A stretch of 26,298 nt of DNA, from positions 1 to 26,298 of the IMG/VR virus record IMGVR_UViG_3300025603_000066; one strand, written 5' to 3'. Shown one piece after another: positions 1 through 7,299 of the stretch (its first letter is position 1; each line of letters starts with the position of its first letter). The translations under genes and the position numbers were made by a program. A model generated the notes under the pieces. It searched no databases. It was not told where the DNA came from and was given only the letters and a program-made list of their open reading frames with translations. The stretch is from a virus.

Positions 1-1344
1 AAAACTTTTTCTTCTTGCTGGATCACTCTTTTTAATACTCATTGTTTTTTGGCCGGCACGTTTAGCACTTGTACCGCCGTGTCCAAAGTTGACTTTTTTT
101 ACGTTGCCTGTCTTTGGATCTTTAACATATACCTTAGACTTTTTAACATCACCACGTGTTGGCTTGTTAAGTGTAACTTCACGACCTTGGTATTCTGCTT
201 CGTCTAGCTCATTATCAAAAACTGGAACCCAACCATGCTGTGGATCTTTTTTAATTTTAGTTACATTAGGAAATGTTTTCTTAAAATGTTGTAGTATAGA
301 AGCCTTATCAGCTTTTACTCTAGCACCACCAATATTGATGTACCCTTTATCAGCATCTGCTTCATCAATTTGTTCTTTGTACATGTTCAATTCGTACGAG
401 TTACCTGTGTTGTAAACCTGTACTTGAATAGCCTTCTTTCCATCTTTTCCTAATAGGCGGTAAGAGTTTGTTTTACCAGTGGCTGGTTTTGGGGGACCCA
501 TTGCAACTTCGTTATCAATCTCATTTGGATCAATCTCAATACCAAGATTTTCCATTGCGTATGCATAAGCATGTTGCATAGCATCAGAGAATGTTTTGTG
601 GTACAAGTCATATGGTTTGTTGCTTTTCTTTTTCTTTTTCTTTTCGTCTGAGCTGTGTCCAAATGTTTTATGTACAAGATCATCTAGTTCAGTATGGAAA
701 TCATCTTCCTCTTCTGCACTAGCATCACTTGCTTCGTTGAACCTTTCACCTGCTTCTGCCTTTGACATTTTATGCTTGGCTTCAAATTCTTCATCAGTAA
801 GGTCTATTAGATCAACTTGTATTCTGCGTTCGTCATGACCGGGAATACGTGTATTCTTAATGTTTTCTTTGTCTTGCATCATACCGGCCAATCGACGCAT
901 GGCTGACATTTCATCAAGTTCTTCTTCATCTTTGATGTCAAACTTTTCTCTTGCTTCGTCTTTGGACATGTTGTACTTGCCGCTGAACTCATCGTGTGTG
1001 AGTTCGTTAATATCGCCAAGTAATTCTTTCATCTTGCCTTCTGCCAACTCGCCTGGCTTAGACTGCTGGGTGTTTGCTTTTTTATAAGCACTGCCCATGG
1101 CACTCTTACTACCACCGCTTGGTGCTGGCATGCCAGTATTGTACTCTTGCAAGTATCCAGCGTCTTCAAACATTTTCATAACAGCGTCATCTGCGTTGAT
1201 TACAATACCATCTTCTAAAACTTCTACTACAGTGGTTTCAATTAAAGTCTCGTCACGAGCCATTTCAATTTCAAAAACATCACCAACGCTAGGGGTTTCG
1301 TTGGCGTGTTCTTCTGCTATTAGATAATCGTTAAATGTTTTCAT
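1..1344 (-). CDS. Putative virion structural/prohead-type protein, C-terminus cut by window edge
   Basis: This frame is open from an ATG at 1344 to the left edge, giving 448 residues with no stop in the window. The protein is acidic and modular. Residues 102-145 and 175-204 hold two copies of a short module built on LT(x)DEF...K(x)MSK(x)EA; the same module occurs in the gene at 4046-5149. A lysine run lies at about 235-242. Residues 244-325 (PYDLYHKTFSDAMQHA..., GPPKPATGKT, YELNMY) resemble a domain I recall from structural proteins of marine T4-like phages. The last visible residues (KTGNVKKVNFG ... PARRKSF) look like the start of a basic C-terminal tail common in those phages, so little is probably missing. 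The exact role is not recognised; a prohead core or virion role is an inference from its neighbours. Confidence 0.8.
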   Translation of the reverse strand, partial: MKTFNDYLIAEEHANETPSVGDVFEIEMARDETLIETTVVEVLEDGIVINADDAVMKMFEDAGYLQEYNTGMPAPSGGSKSAMGSAYKKANTQQSKPGELAEGKMKELLGDINELTHDEFSGKYNMSKDEAREKFDIKDEEELDEMSAMRRLAGMMQDKENIKNTRIPGHDERRIQVDLIDLTDEEFEAKHKMSKAEAGERFNEASDASAEEEDDFHTELDDLVHKTFGHSSDEKKKKKKSNKPYDLYHKTFSDAMQHAYAYAMENLGIEIDPNEIDNEVAMGPPKPATGKTNSYRLLGKDGKKAIQVQVYNTGNSYELNMYKEQIDEADADKGYINIGGARVKADKASILQHFKKTFPNVTKIKKDPQHGWVPVFDNELDEAEYQGREVTLNKPTRGDVKKSKVYVKDPKTGNVKKVNFGHGGTSAKRAGQKTMSIKKSDPARRKSF

Positions 1345-1349
1345 TGTGT

Positions 1350-2111
1350 TTACTTGTCTCTGTGCTGGTAAAATTTAGCTGTTACTGGATCGTTTTCTTG
1401 TCCTTTAACTGGAGATGGGACTGTTATGCTCACTGGTTCAAAACCTGCATGTGCACCGCCATCAGCCCTATTTTCCATGTCAGCAACTGTCTTTTCTAGT
1501 TTGTTACTAACATAACCTCTGGTAGGTCTGCTGTTGACTTCTTCATCAGATTCTTCACCAATTAAGATTTCAGCCAACATTGCTTCTAAATCTTCTTCAG
1601 CTTCATCCATCTTGTTGCCAGCTTTTAGCTCTTCCATCCAGTTGTCAGCCATCTCTTTAGCGGCTGCTCTACGCACAGCAGGACTAAACATTTTTAGACC
1701 GTTGCCTGTGCCATGTTCTTGTCCATACTTCTTAGCACCGTTAACTGCTAGGTAGTACCATAGCTTTTGTGCTAGGTCATGATCATAAATGCCTTTGTCC
1801 CACTTGCGTGAAAGGTTACGCATGATAGGCTCGCCTTGTTGTTGGTATAGTTGACTATCGTTGTCAATAAAAAGCACAAGTTCACGTACTTCATCTTCAT
1901 CGCTTTCTTCTTCAGCAAGCGGATTGTCACCTGTAAACCCAGCAACTGGGTGCTGTCGCTTTTCTCTGTTTAGGTCTGTACCTTGACGTATAATAGTGTC
2001 AACTGTTTGATACTCTTCATCTGGTTCGTTAGCGTATGCTTCCTCAACTTCAACACTTTCGTTGAGCTGGGTCATACCAGATAATTTTAATAAATCGTTT
2101 AAATCTTTCAT
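1350..2111 (-). CDS. Conserved marine-phage protein of unknown function
   Basis: The product is 253 residues and very acidic at the N-terminus. The core at about residues 75-160 (ELVLFIDNDSQLYQQQ, then NLSRKWDKGIYDHDLAQKLWYY, then NGAKKYGQEHG) resembles a small conserved protein of cyanophages and pelagiphages that I know only as hypothetical. Here it sits inside a longer protein with acidic flanks and a C-terminal tail ending in KFYQHRDK. The ATG at 2111 is preceded by a strong Shine-Dalgarno (GGGGAAACAA then ATG), and a CTAAATA late-promoter heptamer lies at 2132-2138. It follows the transglycosylase gene by 23 bases and precedes the next gene by 5. A virion or head-assembly role is likely from position only. 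Confidence 0.8.
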   Translation of the reverse strand: MKDLNDLLKLSGMTQLNESVEVEEAYANEPDEEYQTVDTIIRQGTDLNREKRQHPVAGFTGDNPLAEEESDEDEVRELVLFIDNDSQLYQQQGEPIMRNLSRKWDKGIYDHDLAQKLWYYLAVNGAKKYGQEHGTGNGLKMFSPAVRRAAAKEMADNWMEELKAGNKMDEAEEDLEAMLAEILIGEESDEEVNSRPTRGYVSNKLEKTVADMENRADGGAHAGFEPVSITVPSPVKGQENDPVTAKFYQHRDK

Positions 2112-2131
2112 TTGTTTCCCCTAGGATAGTG

Positions 2132-2138
2132 TATTTAG
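2132..2138 (-). promoter_or_regulatory. Late promoter heptamer CTAAATA
   Basis: CTAAATA on the minus strand, 21 bases before the ATG at 2111. The TAA stop of the transglycosylase gene (2135-2137) lies inside it. Confidence 0.58.
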
Positions 2139-4036
2139 CTCTTTTTGCCTTTACGCTTATTGTACAAATTCCATGCTGTAGCGTAGGCTATACCCCGTTC
2201 TGTGTCGGTTAACTTGCCGTCTTTGGTATAGCCTTTTTTAATATCTTTAACCATGCGCTCATACTTGTCGCCTGGTGGCGCAGATTCTTTTGCTTTATCC
2301 CTAATAGGACCACCCTGTGTTTGTGGTCGAGGCGCTGGTGAACGTGGTTCTATAACATCTGGCAACTCACCTGTATCGCCTGCTCCTGCAATAGTGGCTG
2401 TGTCTGTTCCGGCACTTGTTGCCATTGCGTCCGTTTTAAAGTCTTGCCATTTTTTATTCAAATAATCTGAAGTTTTTTTAAACACAGGCTCTATATCTTT
2501 TTTGTATACTTCTTTGCCAATGGTGCCAGCTGCCTTACCTAAATCTTTTGCTATAGGAGCAACATAATCATACCCTTTTTTAGCATAATCTTGTGCAGTC
2601 TGTGCTATTGTATCGAATCCTTGCGCGGCGCCAGTTGCCATTTGTTGCGGATCAAGTTTTCTTGTATCTAGCTGTGGAGCGAGTGTCTGTTTTTCTAGAT
2701 ATGATTGTGCATTTGTTCCTAAATAAGCATTGATCTGTTGGGTAAAATCATCGTTATAAGGAGCCCAACCTTTTTCTTCACTGCCGTAAATGTAATCACG
2801 TGTTTCTTGTGGTATATTCCCTTTGCCGCCTTTTGCTAGCCAGTTGGCTGTTGCTGTTGGTCCCCAATTATATGCCATAAGTGCATGCTGAGGATTCTCA
2901 CTAAACCTATTATAGTTCTTTGCAAGATACCTAACACCTGCTTCAATGTTTTTTACTGGGTTAGTAAGATCTCGCTTTTTAATACCAAAGTCTTTTGCGT
3001 ACCGGGGAAGTAGTTGCATGGGTCCTACTGCCCCCGCTCTGCTCTTAATCGTGGCCGCTTTGTTTGGGTCGTATATTCCTGTTTCTCGATTAAGGACATG
3101 TAGAGCTAATGATTCTGGCACACCATATTGTTTAGAGTATTTGCGCACGAGATCTGCATACTGTTCTTTGGTGTAACTTTGTTGTTCTTTAAGAGGCACT
3201 CCGGGTTTATCCCAATCATAATACGAACCTCGATTAGCCATCCATCCATAGAGATCAACTCCCGTATCCGTGTCACCAACTGGTGTTAGGACCGGGGTCA
3301 ATTTATTACGATTACGATTACGATTACGTATACTTGGTTCACCTGTTTTTGGTATTGGTACTGTTGGTGCTTTTATTGTTGTTGATTGTGAGGTCTTCGT
3401 CTGAGAACGCACCGGCGGTGCGTTAGTACCTGGGTCGATCTTTGTTTTTGATCTCTTTGGTAGCAGTCCTGGTTTAATAAGAGGCTGTGGTTCAACCTTA
3501 GGTATAACTGGCTCTGGAACGTCTATCTTACCAGGTGTTGGTGTTGGTGTTGTTTGCCTTTGTGGCAACGGAGTATCACCTGGTTCGATCTTTGTTTTTG
3601 ATCTCTTTGGTAGCAGTCCTGGTTTAATAAGAGGCTGTGGTTCAACCTTAGGTATAACTGGCTCTGGAACGTCTATCTTACCTGGCTTCGGCTCTGCTTG
3701 CCTTTGTGGCAACGGAGTATCACCTGGTTCGATCTTTGTTTTTGATCTCTTTGGTAGAGTTTTGGGAGCTACCTCTGTACCAAACGCATCTTCTAAATCT
3801 GCATAGCTCTTTGCCAAATCCTTTATTCTATCTAATTCTGCTTGCTCACCTTTGTTTAATTGGCCGGAACTAAATATTGTGGTGATAAGTTGCATAACCT
3901 TGTTAGGGTTAAGGATTTTTGCCACAGTGCCAGGCGTAATTTTTTTTAGTATATCTTTAAGAATTGGATTGTCTTTTATTATCCTGTCCCAATTTATACC
4001 CTTTTTCTCTGGTCCTTTAAACTCCCTTAGACGCAT
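2135..4036 (-). CDS. Virion-associated lytic transglycosylase (SLT-type domain) with proline-rich repeats
   Basis: The product is 633 residues. Residues about 290-400 form a lysozyme-like SLT domain: NRETG (catalytic glutamate about E318), GAVGPMQLLP (335-344), NPVKNIEAGVRYLAKNY (359-375) and HALMAYNWGP (384-393). These enzymes cut the glycan strands of peptidoglycan. Upstream, residues about 94-210 are two near-identical 48-50-residue repeats (LPKRSKTKIEPGDTPLPQRQ ... PLIKPG) plus a partial third, then an NRNRNRN tract. The C-terminal module at about 590-623 (YERMVKDIKKGYTKDGKLT, then IAYATAW) is a tag I recall at the ends of marine-phage structural proteins. There is no signal peptide or membrane segment, so it probably acts from the virion, or is released with a holin. 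Its place among structural genes favours a virion role. Confidence 0.88.
   Translation of the reverse strand: MRLREFKGPEKKGINWDRIIKDNPILKDILKKITPGTVAKILNPNKVMQLITTIFSSGQLNKGEQAELDRIKDLAKSYADLEDAFGTEVAPKTLPKRSKTKIEPGDTPLPQRQAEPKPGKIDVPEPVIPKVEPQPLIKPGLLPKRSKTKIEPGDTPLPQRQTTPTPTPGKIDVPEPVIPKVEPQPLIKPGLLPKRSKTKIDPGTNAPPVRSQTKTSQSTTIKAPTVPIPKTGEPSIRNRNRNRNKLTPVLTPVGDTDTGVDLYGWMANRGSYYDWDKPGVPLKEQQSYTKEQYADLVRKYSKQYGVPESLALHVLNRETGIYDPNKAATIKSRAGAVGPMQLLPRYAKDFGIKKRDLTNPVKNIEAGVRYLAKNYNRFSENPQHALMAYNWGPTATANWLAKGGKGNIPQETRDYIYGSEEKGWAPYNDDFTQQINAYLGTNAQSYLEKQTLAPQLDTRKLDPQQMATGAAQGFDTIAQTAQDYAKKGYDYVAPIAKDLGKAAGTIGKEVYKKDIEPVFKKTSDYLNKKWQDFKTDAMATSAGTDTATIAGAGDTGELPDVIEPRSPAPRPQTQGGPIRDKAKESAPPGDKYERMVKDIKKGYTKDGKLTDTERGIAYATAWNLYNKRKGKKS
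3305..3328 (-). repeat. Hexamer microsatellite (ATTACG)4
   Basis: Four perfect ATTACG units on the plus strand encode the NRNRNRN tract of the transglycosylase, just before its catalytic half. Confidence 0.9.
3436..3757 (-). repeat. Tandem in-frame repeats of 150 and 144 bases
   Basis: Positions 3436-3532 and 3586-3682 are identical over 97 bases (offset 150). Positions 3554-3613 and 3698-3757 are identical over 60 bases (offset 144). Both spacings are multiples of three and encode the proline-rich linker of the transglycosylase. Confidence 0.92.
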
Positions 4037-4045
4037 TCGACTAGC

Positions 4046-5149
4046 CTACTTGTTTTCTTTTGCTTTTTTGTCTTTGGCGGCTTTCTTCATTGGCTCTTTT
4101 TTGTCACCGTCACCATCTAAATCTAAATAATCTGGCTTTGCTTTTTGCTTGGCAGTTTCATCAAGTTTACGAACGCTTACTACTTTCCAACCTGGGTTAT
4201 CACGTTTTGCATTGCTTTTAACATCTGACTCTGAATCACCGTCGCTTGCAAGGATACGTTCTGCTTTTGTAACGTTGTCTTTTTCTAGCTTAACATGATA
4301 AAATGTCTGTGGGGCAGTATTATACTTGCCACGTTTGTCAGCACGTACACCACTGGCGGCAAACGCTTTTCCTTCTTTAAACTCTGTAAATTCTTTTAAC
4401 AGTTTTTCTTCAATTCTAGCAACACCTTCAGCAATAGCAGACTGTTTAGAGTCTTTCATTTCTTCCTTGCAAGTCTTGATTAAATCTTTTAGTTTATCTT
4501 TGTCTGCATCAGCATGCATTTCTAACATTTCTTTTTCAGACTTTCCATCTTTGCACATGTCCATGACATGCTTCTTTGATGGCATTTTGCCGTCAGCACC
4601 TTCAGCAATAGCAGACTCTTTCATCTTCTTGTCACGTGTTGATTTAGAGGCATGTGTGTGTCCTTCTGAAACGACATTGTGCATATTCTTAACTGCTACA
4701 TTGCGTACAATACGGGTTTTACCTTCTTTAATAAAAGTAGCATCATAGTGTGTTACAGTTCCATCTTCTAGTAGAGTATGCTCTCCCGGAAGTACTGTGC
4801 ATTCACCGTAAACTTTGTGTTCAAATTTTGTAGCGCAGTCGTGATAGATACCGTCGCCTTCGTTAACTTCTTCATCTCCAAAGTTGAACTTTGCTTTTGC
4901 TTCTGCTTTGGACATGCTGTACTTGTCACTGAACTCGTCGCTAGTTAGTTCGTCAATATCGCCGAGCAGTTCTTTCATCTTACCTTCGGTAACTGGCTGT
5001 GCGCTTTCGTTTAATTGTTGTAACTTTCCTAAGATATCAGCCATTGCTGTATCTGCGGTTACTGTGCGCTTGCCTTCTGTAAGTGGCTTTGATTCGTCTG
5101 TTGCTTGCGAAAAAGTTGATAGTATATCTAGCATTTGTCTGTCAGTCAT
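4046..5149 (-). CDS. Modular, highly charged phage protein of unknown function
   Basis: The product is 367 residues and rich in Lys, Glu and Asp. Residues 55-90 carry the LTSDEFSDKYSMSKAEA module also found in the gene at 1-1344. Residues about 95-160 (HDCATKFEHKVYGECTVLPG ... LLEDGTVTHYDATF) look like a small beta domain. Residues about 190-235 hold a helical module with spaced cysteines (VMDMCKDGKSEKEM ... LIKTCKEEM). The C-terminus has DYLDLDGDGDKKEPMKKAAK, an EF-hand-loop-like acidic stretch followed by a lysine tail, which I recall as a tag in marine-phage proteins. The start at 5149 has an AAGGATAAT Shine-Dalgarno. Nine bases separate it from the transglycosylase gene, suggesting co-transcription. 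The function is unknown; a structural or prohead role is an inference. Confidence 0.8.
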   Translation of the reverse strand: MTDRQMLDILSTFSQATDESKPLTEGKRTVTADTAMADILGKLQQLNESAQPVTEGKMKELLGDIDELTSDEFSDKYSMSKAEAKAKFNFGDEEVNEGDGIYHDCATKFEHKVYGECTVLPGEHTLLEDGTVTHYDATFIKEGKTRIVRNVAVKNMHNVVSEGHTHASKSTRDKKMKESAIAEGADGKMPSKKHVMDMCKDGKSEKEMLEMHADADKDKLKDLIKTCKEEMKDSKQSAIAEGVARIEEKLLKEFTEFKEGKAFAASGVRADKRGKYNTAPQTFYHVKLEKDNVTKAERILASDGDSESDVKSNAKRDNPGWKVVSVRKLDETAKQKAKPDYLDLDGDGDKKEPMKKAAKDKKAKENK

Positions 5150-5170
5150 TGTATTATCCTTAATATCTTT

Positions 5171-5716
5171 TTAACTGCCCATTGGGCTTGTTGTTCCTTG
5201 TGGTACATCATTGGTTGTTTTGCCTGCGGCTGTTTTTTCAGCTACTGGCACTGAGTGCTTCTGTAGATCTTTTAACATACTGTCGATGCGCTCTTGGCCC
5301 ACTAATTCTTGCGAACCTGGAGCATCTTTAAGTGTATCGTCTGTTAATAAAGCACCTTCATGGTCTTTTCCAGCTTCTTCTGCGGCTTGGGTCAACTCAG
5401 CAGTATCTTTGGTTTGTACACAAACATAGTCTGGGCTCATACCAGCACGTTCTCGTAGCATCTGTTCAATCTGCACAGTGGTTGTTGGGTAAGCAACTTC
5501 TACATCAAACTGCCAGCACTCACATGCACCCCATCTTGGAAATTCCTGATGCTCCATTACAGGCATGCTCTTTGGCTTGCTAACACTTACTAACTCGTAG
5601 GTGTCAAGAGCACTTTTAATCTGCTCCATCATTTTGCTTGGATCTTGTTTTGCCATCTTAACACGGAAAGTATATGTTGTGTTAAGAGAGGCTATATATT
5701 CGTTTAGACTTTTCAT
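5171..5716 (-). CDS. Conserved phage protein of unknown function, compact N-terminal domain
   Basis: The product is 181 residues. The first 105 or so look like a folded alpha/beta domain (LNTTYTFRVKMAKQDPSKMM, then LVSVSKPKSMPVMEH, WQFDVEVAYPTTTVQIEQML). I recall similar proteins (a TYxFR start and a KPK motif) in marine T4-like phages but know no role. The second half is low-complexity and acidic, with a helical TDDTLKDAPGSQELVG region, and is probably flexible. A late-promoter heptamer lies at 5740-5746, 24 bases before the ATG. It follows the small terminase gene and precedes the modular unknown, so a head-assembly role is plausible but unproven. Confidence 0.78.
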   Translation of the reverse strand: MKSLNEYIASLNTTYTFRVKMAKQDPSKMMEQIKSALDTYELVSVSKPKSMPVMEHQEFPRWGACECWQFDVEVAYPTTTVQIEQMLRERAGMSPDYVCVQTKDTAELTQAAEEAGKDHEGALLTDDTLKDAPGSQELVGQERIDSMLKDLQKHSVPVAEKTAAGKTTNDVPQGTTSPMGS

Positions 5717-5739
5717 TGGTATTCGTCCTGTTTATAGTA

Positions 5740-5746
5740 TATTTAT
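5740..5746 (-). promoter_or_regulatory. T4-type late promoter heptamer ATAAATA
   Basis: ATAAATA on the minus strand, 24 bases before the ATG at 5716. It directly follows the gp16 stop, which reads TAATAAATA. Confidence 0.62.
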
Positions 5747-6270
5747 TACTTCTTGCTGTTTTGCAAAATCTGATCTAGCAGTGCATTACGATCTAACACA
5801 ACGCCTTGGCCGTCTACTGCTGTGTCTTCTGGTGCATCTTTGCTGGTCTGATGATCCAGCTTTGCTTTTTGCAACTGCAACTGCACCATGCGCAACTTCT
5901 TATCCATCTTTGCAGTTTTAGCAGTGATAGCATGACCTAATAATGTGCCTGCTGTTTGAAACACTTGTCCACCAAAACGGGGATCCATGTTCATACCCAG
6001 TTCCATCAAATCCTCAAACTTGTCTTTGGCCAATGTAGCAAGATCGTCCATTTCTTGATCGCTGGCTTCTAGGTCTCTGACTGTGGGCAGTGCAATGTCA
6101 ATCTTGTCTATTGCATCATCTACTTGTGCAATAATGTTTCTCTGCTCTTGTATTTCTTGTTTGGCCTGCAGGCTTACTTCAGTGTCGTGCAGTATTTTAA
6201 AACTGCTGTCGCTGGATCCTGGTCCCAGGTCAGTGGGTAAATCAAATAGGTTTTCTAGTTTCTTAGTCAT
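5746..6270 (-). CDS. 16: Small terminase subunit, T4 gp16-like
   Basis: The product is 174 residues, close to T4 gp16 (164). It matches the marine gp16 pattern: a helical core with DAIDKIDIALPTVRDLEASD at about residues 51-70, then LATLAKDKFEDLMELGMNMD, RFGGQVFQTAGTLLGHAITA and KMDKKLRMVQLQLQKAKLD. gp16 forms a ring that recognises and threads phage DNA and stimulates the large terminase gp17; gp17 is not in this window. The gene starts 8 bases after the stop of head-completion gene 4. There is no clear Shine-Dalgarno; instead a 5-bp-stem hairpin (6271-6287) touches the start codon, so translation may depend on coupling to gene 4. Two TAA codons in tandem end the gene, the second lying in the next promoter. 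Confidence 0.88.
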   Translation of the reverse strand: MTKKLENLFDLPTDLGPGSSDSSFKILHDTEVSLQAKQEIQEQRNIIAQVDDAIDKIDIALPTVRDLEASDQEMDDLATLAKDKFEDLMELGMNMDPRFGGQVFQTAGTLLGHAITAKTAKMDKKLRMVQLQLQKAKLDHQTSKDAPEDTAVDGQGVVLDRNALLDQILQNSKK

Positions 6271-6287
6271 GCACGTATTTACCGTGC
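6271..6287 (-). other. Small hairpin around GTAAATA at the gp4/gp16 junction
   Basis: GCACG and CGTGC arms (5 bp) enclose a 7-base loop that reads GTAAATA on the minus strand and contains the gp4 stop codon. The hairpin touches the gp16 ATG. The heptamer is too close to that ATG to serve gp16 as a usual late promoter. Confidence 0.4.
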
Positions 6288-6716
6288 TTTGCCCTGGTGG
6301 AAGATATCATGTTCAGTTACTATACGGAACTTTAGGCCGTGTTGATCACACCATGCTTGAGCCGCTTGCCACTTGTGCATGTTTAGCACTGCCGCGGCTT
6401 GATCCCTTGGACTTTTTGCTTCATCCAACGAAGTTTCTTTGTTTGGCTTGACTTCAATTAGTTCTGCATGTTTCTCGCCATTCTTCTTTACATACACAAC
6501 CATGAAGTCAGGAACGTATACTGTGTTTTTGTTAGTAAAAGGATTTCTATAAGGAATACGTATCGATTCGCTTGCCCACTGTAGTATAGCAGGATTCTCA
6601 TCACAGAAGCGCATGAACACATGTTCCCATCCGCTTCTAAACTGTGGTGTTTTGTTTCCTACATATTTTGATGTATTCTTTACTTGATAAAATCCATTAT
6701 GGTACTTGGAGCTCAT
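6279..6716 (-). CDS. 4: Head completion protein, T4 gp4 (gp50)-like, nuclease fold
   Basis: The product is 145 residues, near the 150 of T4 gp4. It has a PD-(D/E)XK / TnsA-like set: FRSGWEHVFMRFCDENP (acid in the first helix), VPDFMVVYV (PD at about residues 68-69) and AELIEVKPNKE (ExK at about 87-89). In T4, gp4 is a late head-completion factor needed before tails attach. Its start overlaps the upstream stop as ATGA (6713-6716), so it is translationally coupled to the 132-residue gene. It is immediately followed by gp16, which pairs packaging with head completion. Whether it cuts DNA here cannot be told from sequence, but the candidate catalytic residues are present. Confidence 0.88.
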   Translation of the reverse strand: MSSKYHNGFYQVKNTSKYVGNKTPQFRSGWEHVFMRFCDENPAILQWASESIRIPYRNPFTNKNTVYVPDFMVVYVKKNGEKHAELIEVKPNKETSLDEAKSPRDQAAAVLNMHKWQAAQAWCDQHGLKFRIVTEHDIFHQGKAR

Positions 6717-7111
6717 GGCAATATTGATCGTTGTACGTATTTGTTAATGGTTGGTGCATTTTTTATTCCCAAGAAACTGGTTCCTACACGGTCGAAGTTT
6801 AAAAACATTGCAGTGTAGGCATCTAAGTCACCTATAGGGATTTTTTGGAATTCCTGCAATGTCTCCATTGGATTCAAACCTTGCTTTACACTTGTATAAA
6901 TTACAGCACTGGCTAAAGCCCTAGCAGATTGTTTGTCAGCAGTAACAGTTTCAAAGAAACCAACTATAGCAGAATCAACGTTACTGCTTACTTCTACAGG
7001 AATTTCTGTAAAATTATTAAAATACTTTTGTATGTCTTTTTGGACAATAGCATTCAGATTAACTGATCCTAGGTTTGTGGGATTATTTTTTGTCTTAACC
7101 AAATTTGGCAT
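6713..7111 (-). CDS. Small conserved marine-phage protein of unknown function
   Basis: The product is 132 residues and mostly helical. Features are FFETVTADKQSARALASAVI, then VKQGLNPMETLQEFQKIPIG and LNFDRVGTSFLGIKN, ending KYVQRSILP. I recall proteins of this type next to structural genes in cyanophages but cannot assign a T4 number. The start overlaps the upstream stop as TAATG at 7111 and has the AAGGATAAT-type Shine-Dalgarno. The end overlaps gene 4 as ATGA. This tight coupling to gp4 and to the tube-like gene suggests a virion-assembly role, perhaps baseplate or neck. Confidence 0.75.
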   Translation of the reverse strand: MPNLVKTKNNPTNLGSVNLNAIVQKDIQKYFNNFTEIPVEVSSNVDSAIVGFFETVTADKQSARALASAVIYTSVKQGLNPMETLQEFQKIPIGDLDAYTAMFLNFDRVGTSFLGIKNAPTINKYVQRSILP

Positions 7112-7299
7112 TAATTATCCTTTGCAACACGCTGATTACTCGGTACTGATGGAAGTTTGCTTTCAATCTTATAAGCAGTGCCTTGTGCAAAATAGTTCTC
7201 TTGCGTAGTTGTGTCTATAGAAGTTAACTCAGACGCAGTATTACTAGTACTTTCTCCAAAAATTGAAGAAGAAAATATGGCACTATTGGATATTGTCAT
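7111..7299 (-). CDS. Small protein of unknown function, coupled to its neighbours
   Basis: The product is 62 residues, rich in Ser, Thr and Asn, with no recognised domain, signal or membrane segment. It is called a gene because both ends interlock with real genes: its ATG overlaps the TGA of the 585-residue gene (7296-7299), and its TAA overlaps the next ATG (7111). The middle (TTQENYFAQGTAYKIE, then LPSVPSNQRVAK) looks like ordered or interaction-type sequence rather than chance translation. A small tail or assembly factor is possible. Confidence 0.65.
   Translation of the reverse strand: MTISNSAIFSSSIFGESTSNTASELTSIDTTTQENYFAQGTAYKIESKLPSVPSNQRVAKDN

Noticed and set aside
620-648. Programmed frameshift at the A-rich lysine run
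   Set aside because: The minus-strand GAAAAAG units lack the A-AAA-AAG heptamer, no downstream pseudoknot is evident and the zero frame continues with conserved sequence.
3436-3757. CRISPR-like spaced repeats
   Set aside because: The repeats are in frame within a coding gene, spaced by multiples of three, long and without unique spacers.
4326-4748. Plus-strand open frame of 140 codons
   Set aside because: Antisense shadow of the 367-residue gene; Ser/Leu-rich translation typical of complement reading.
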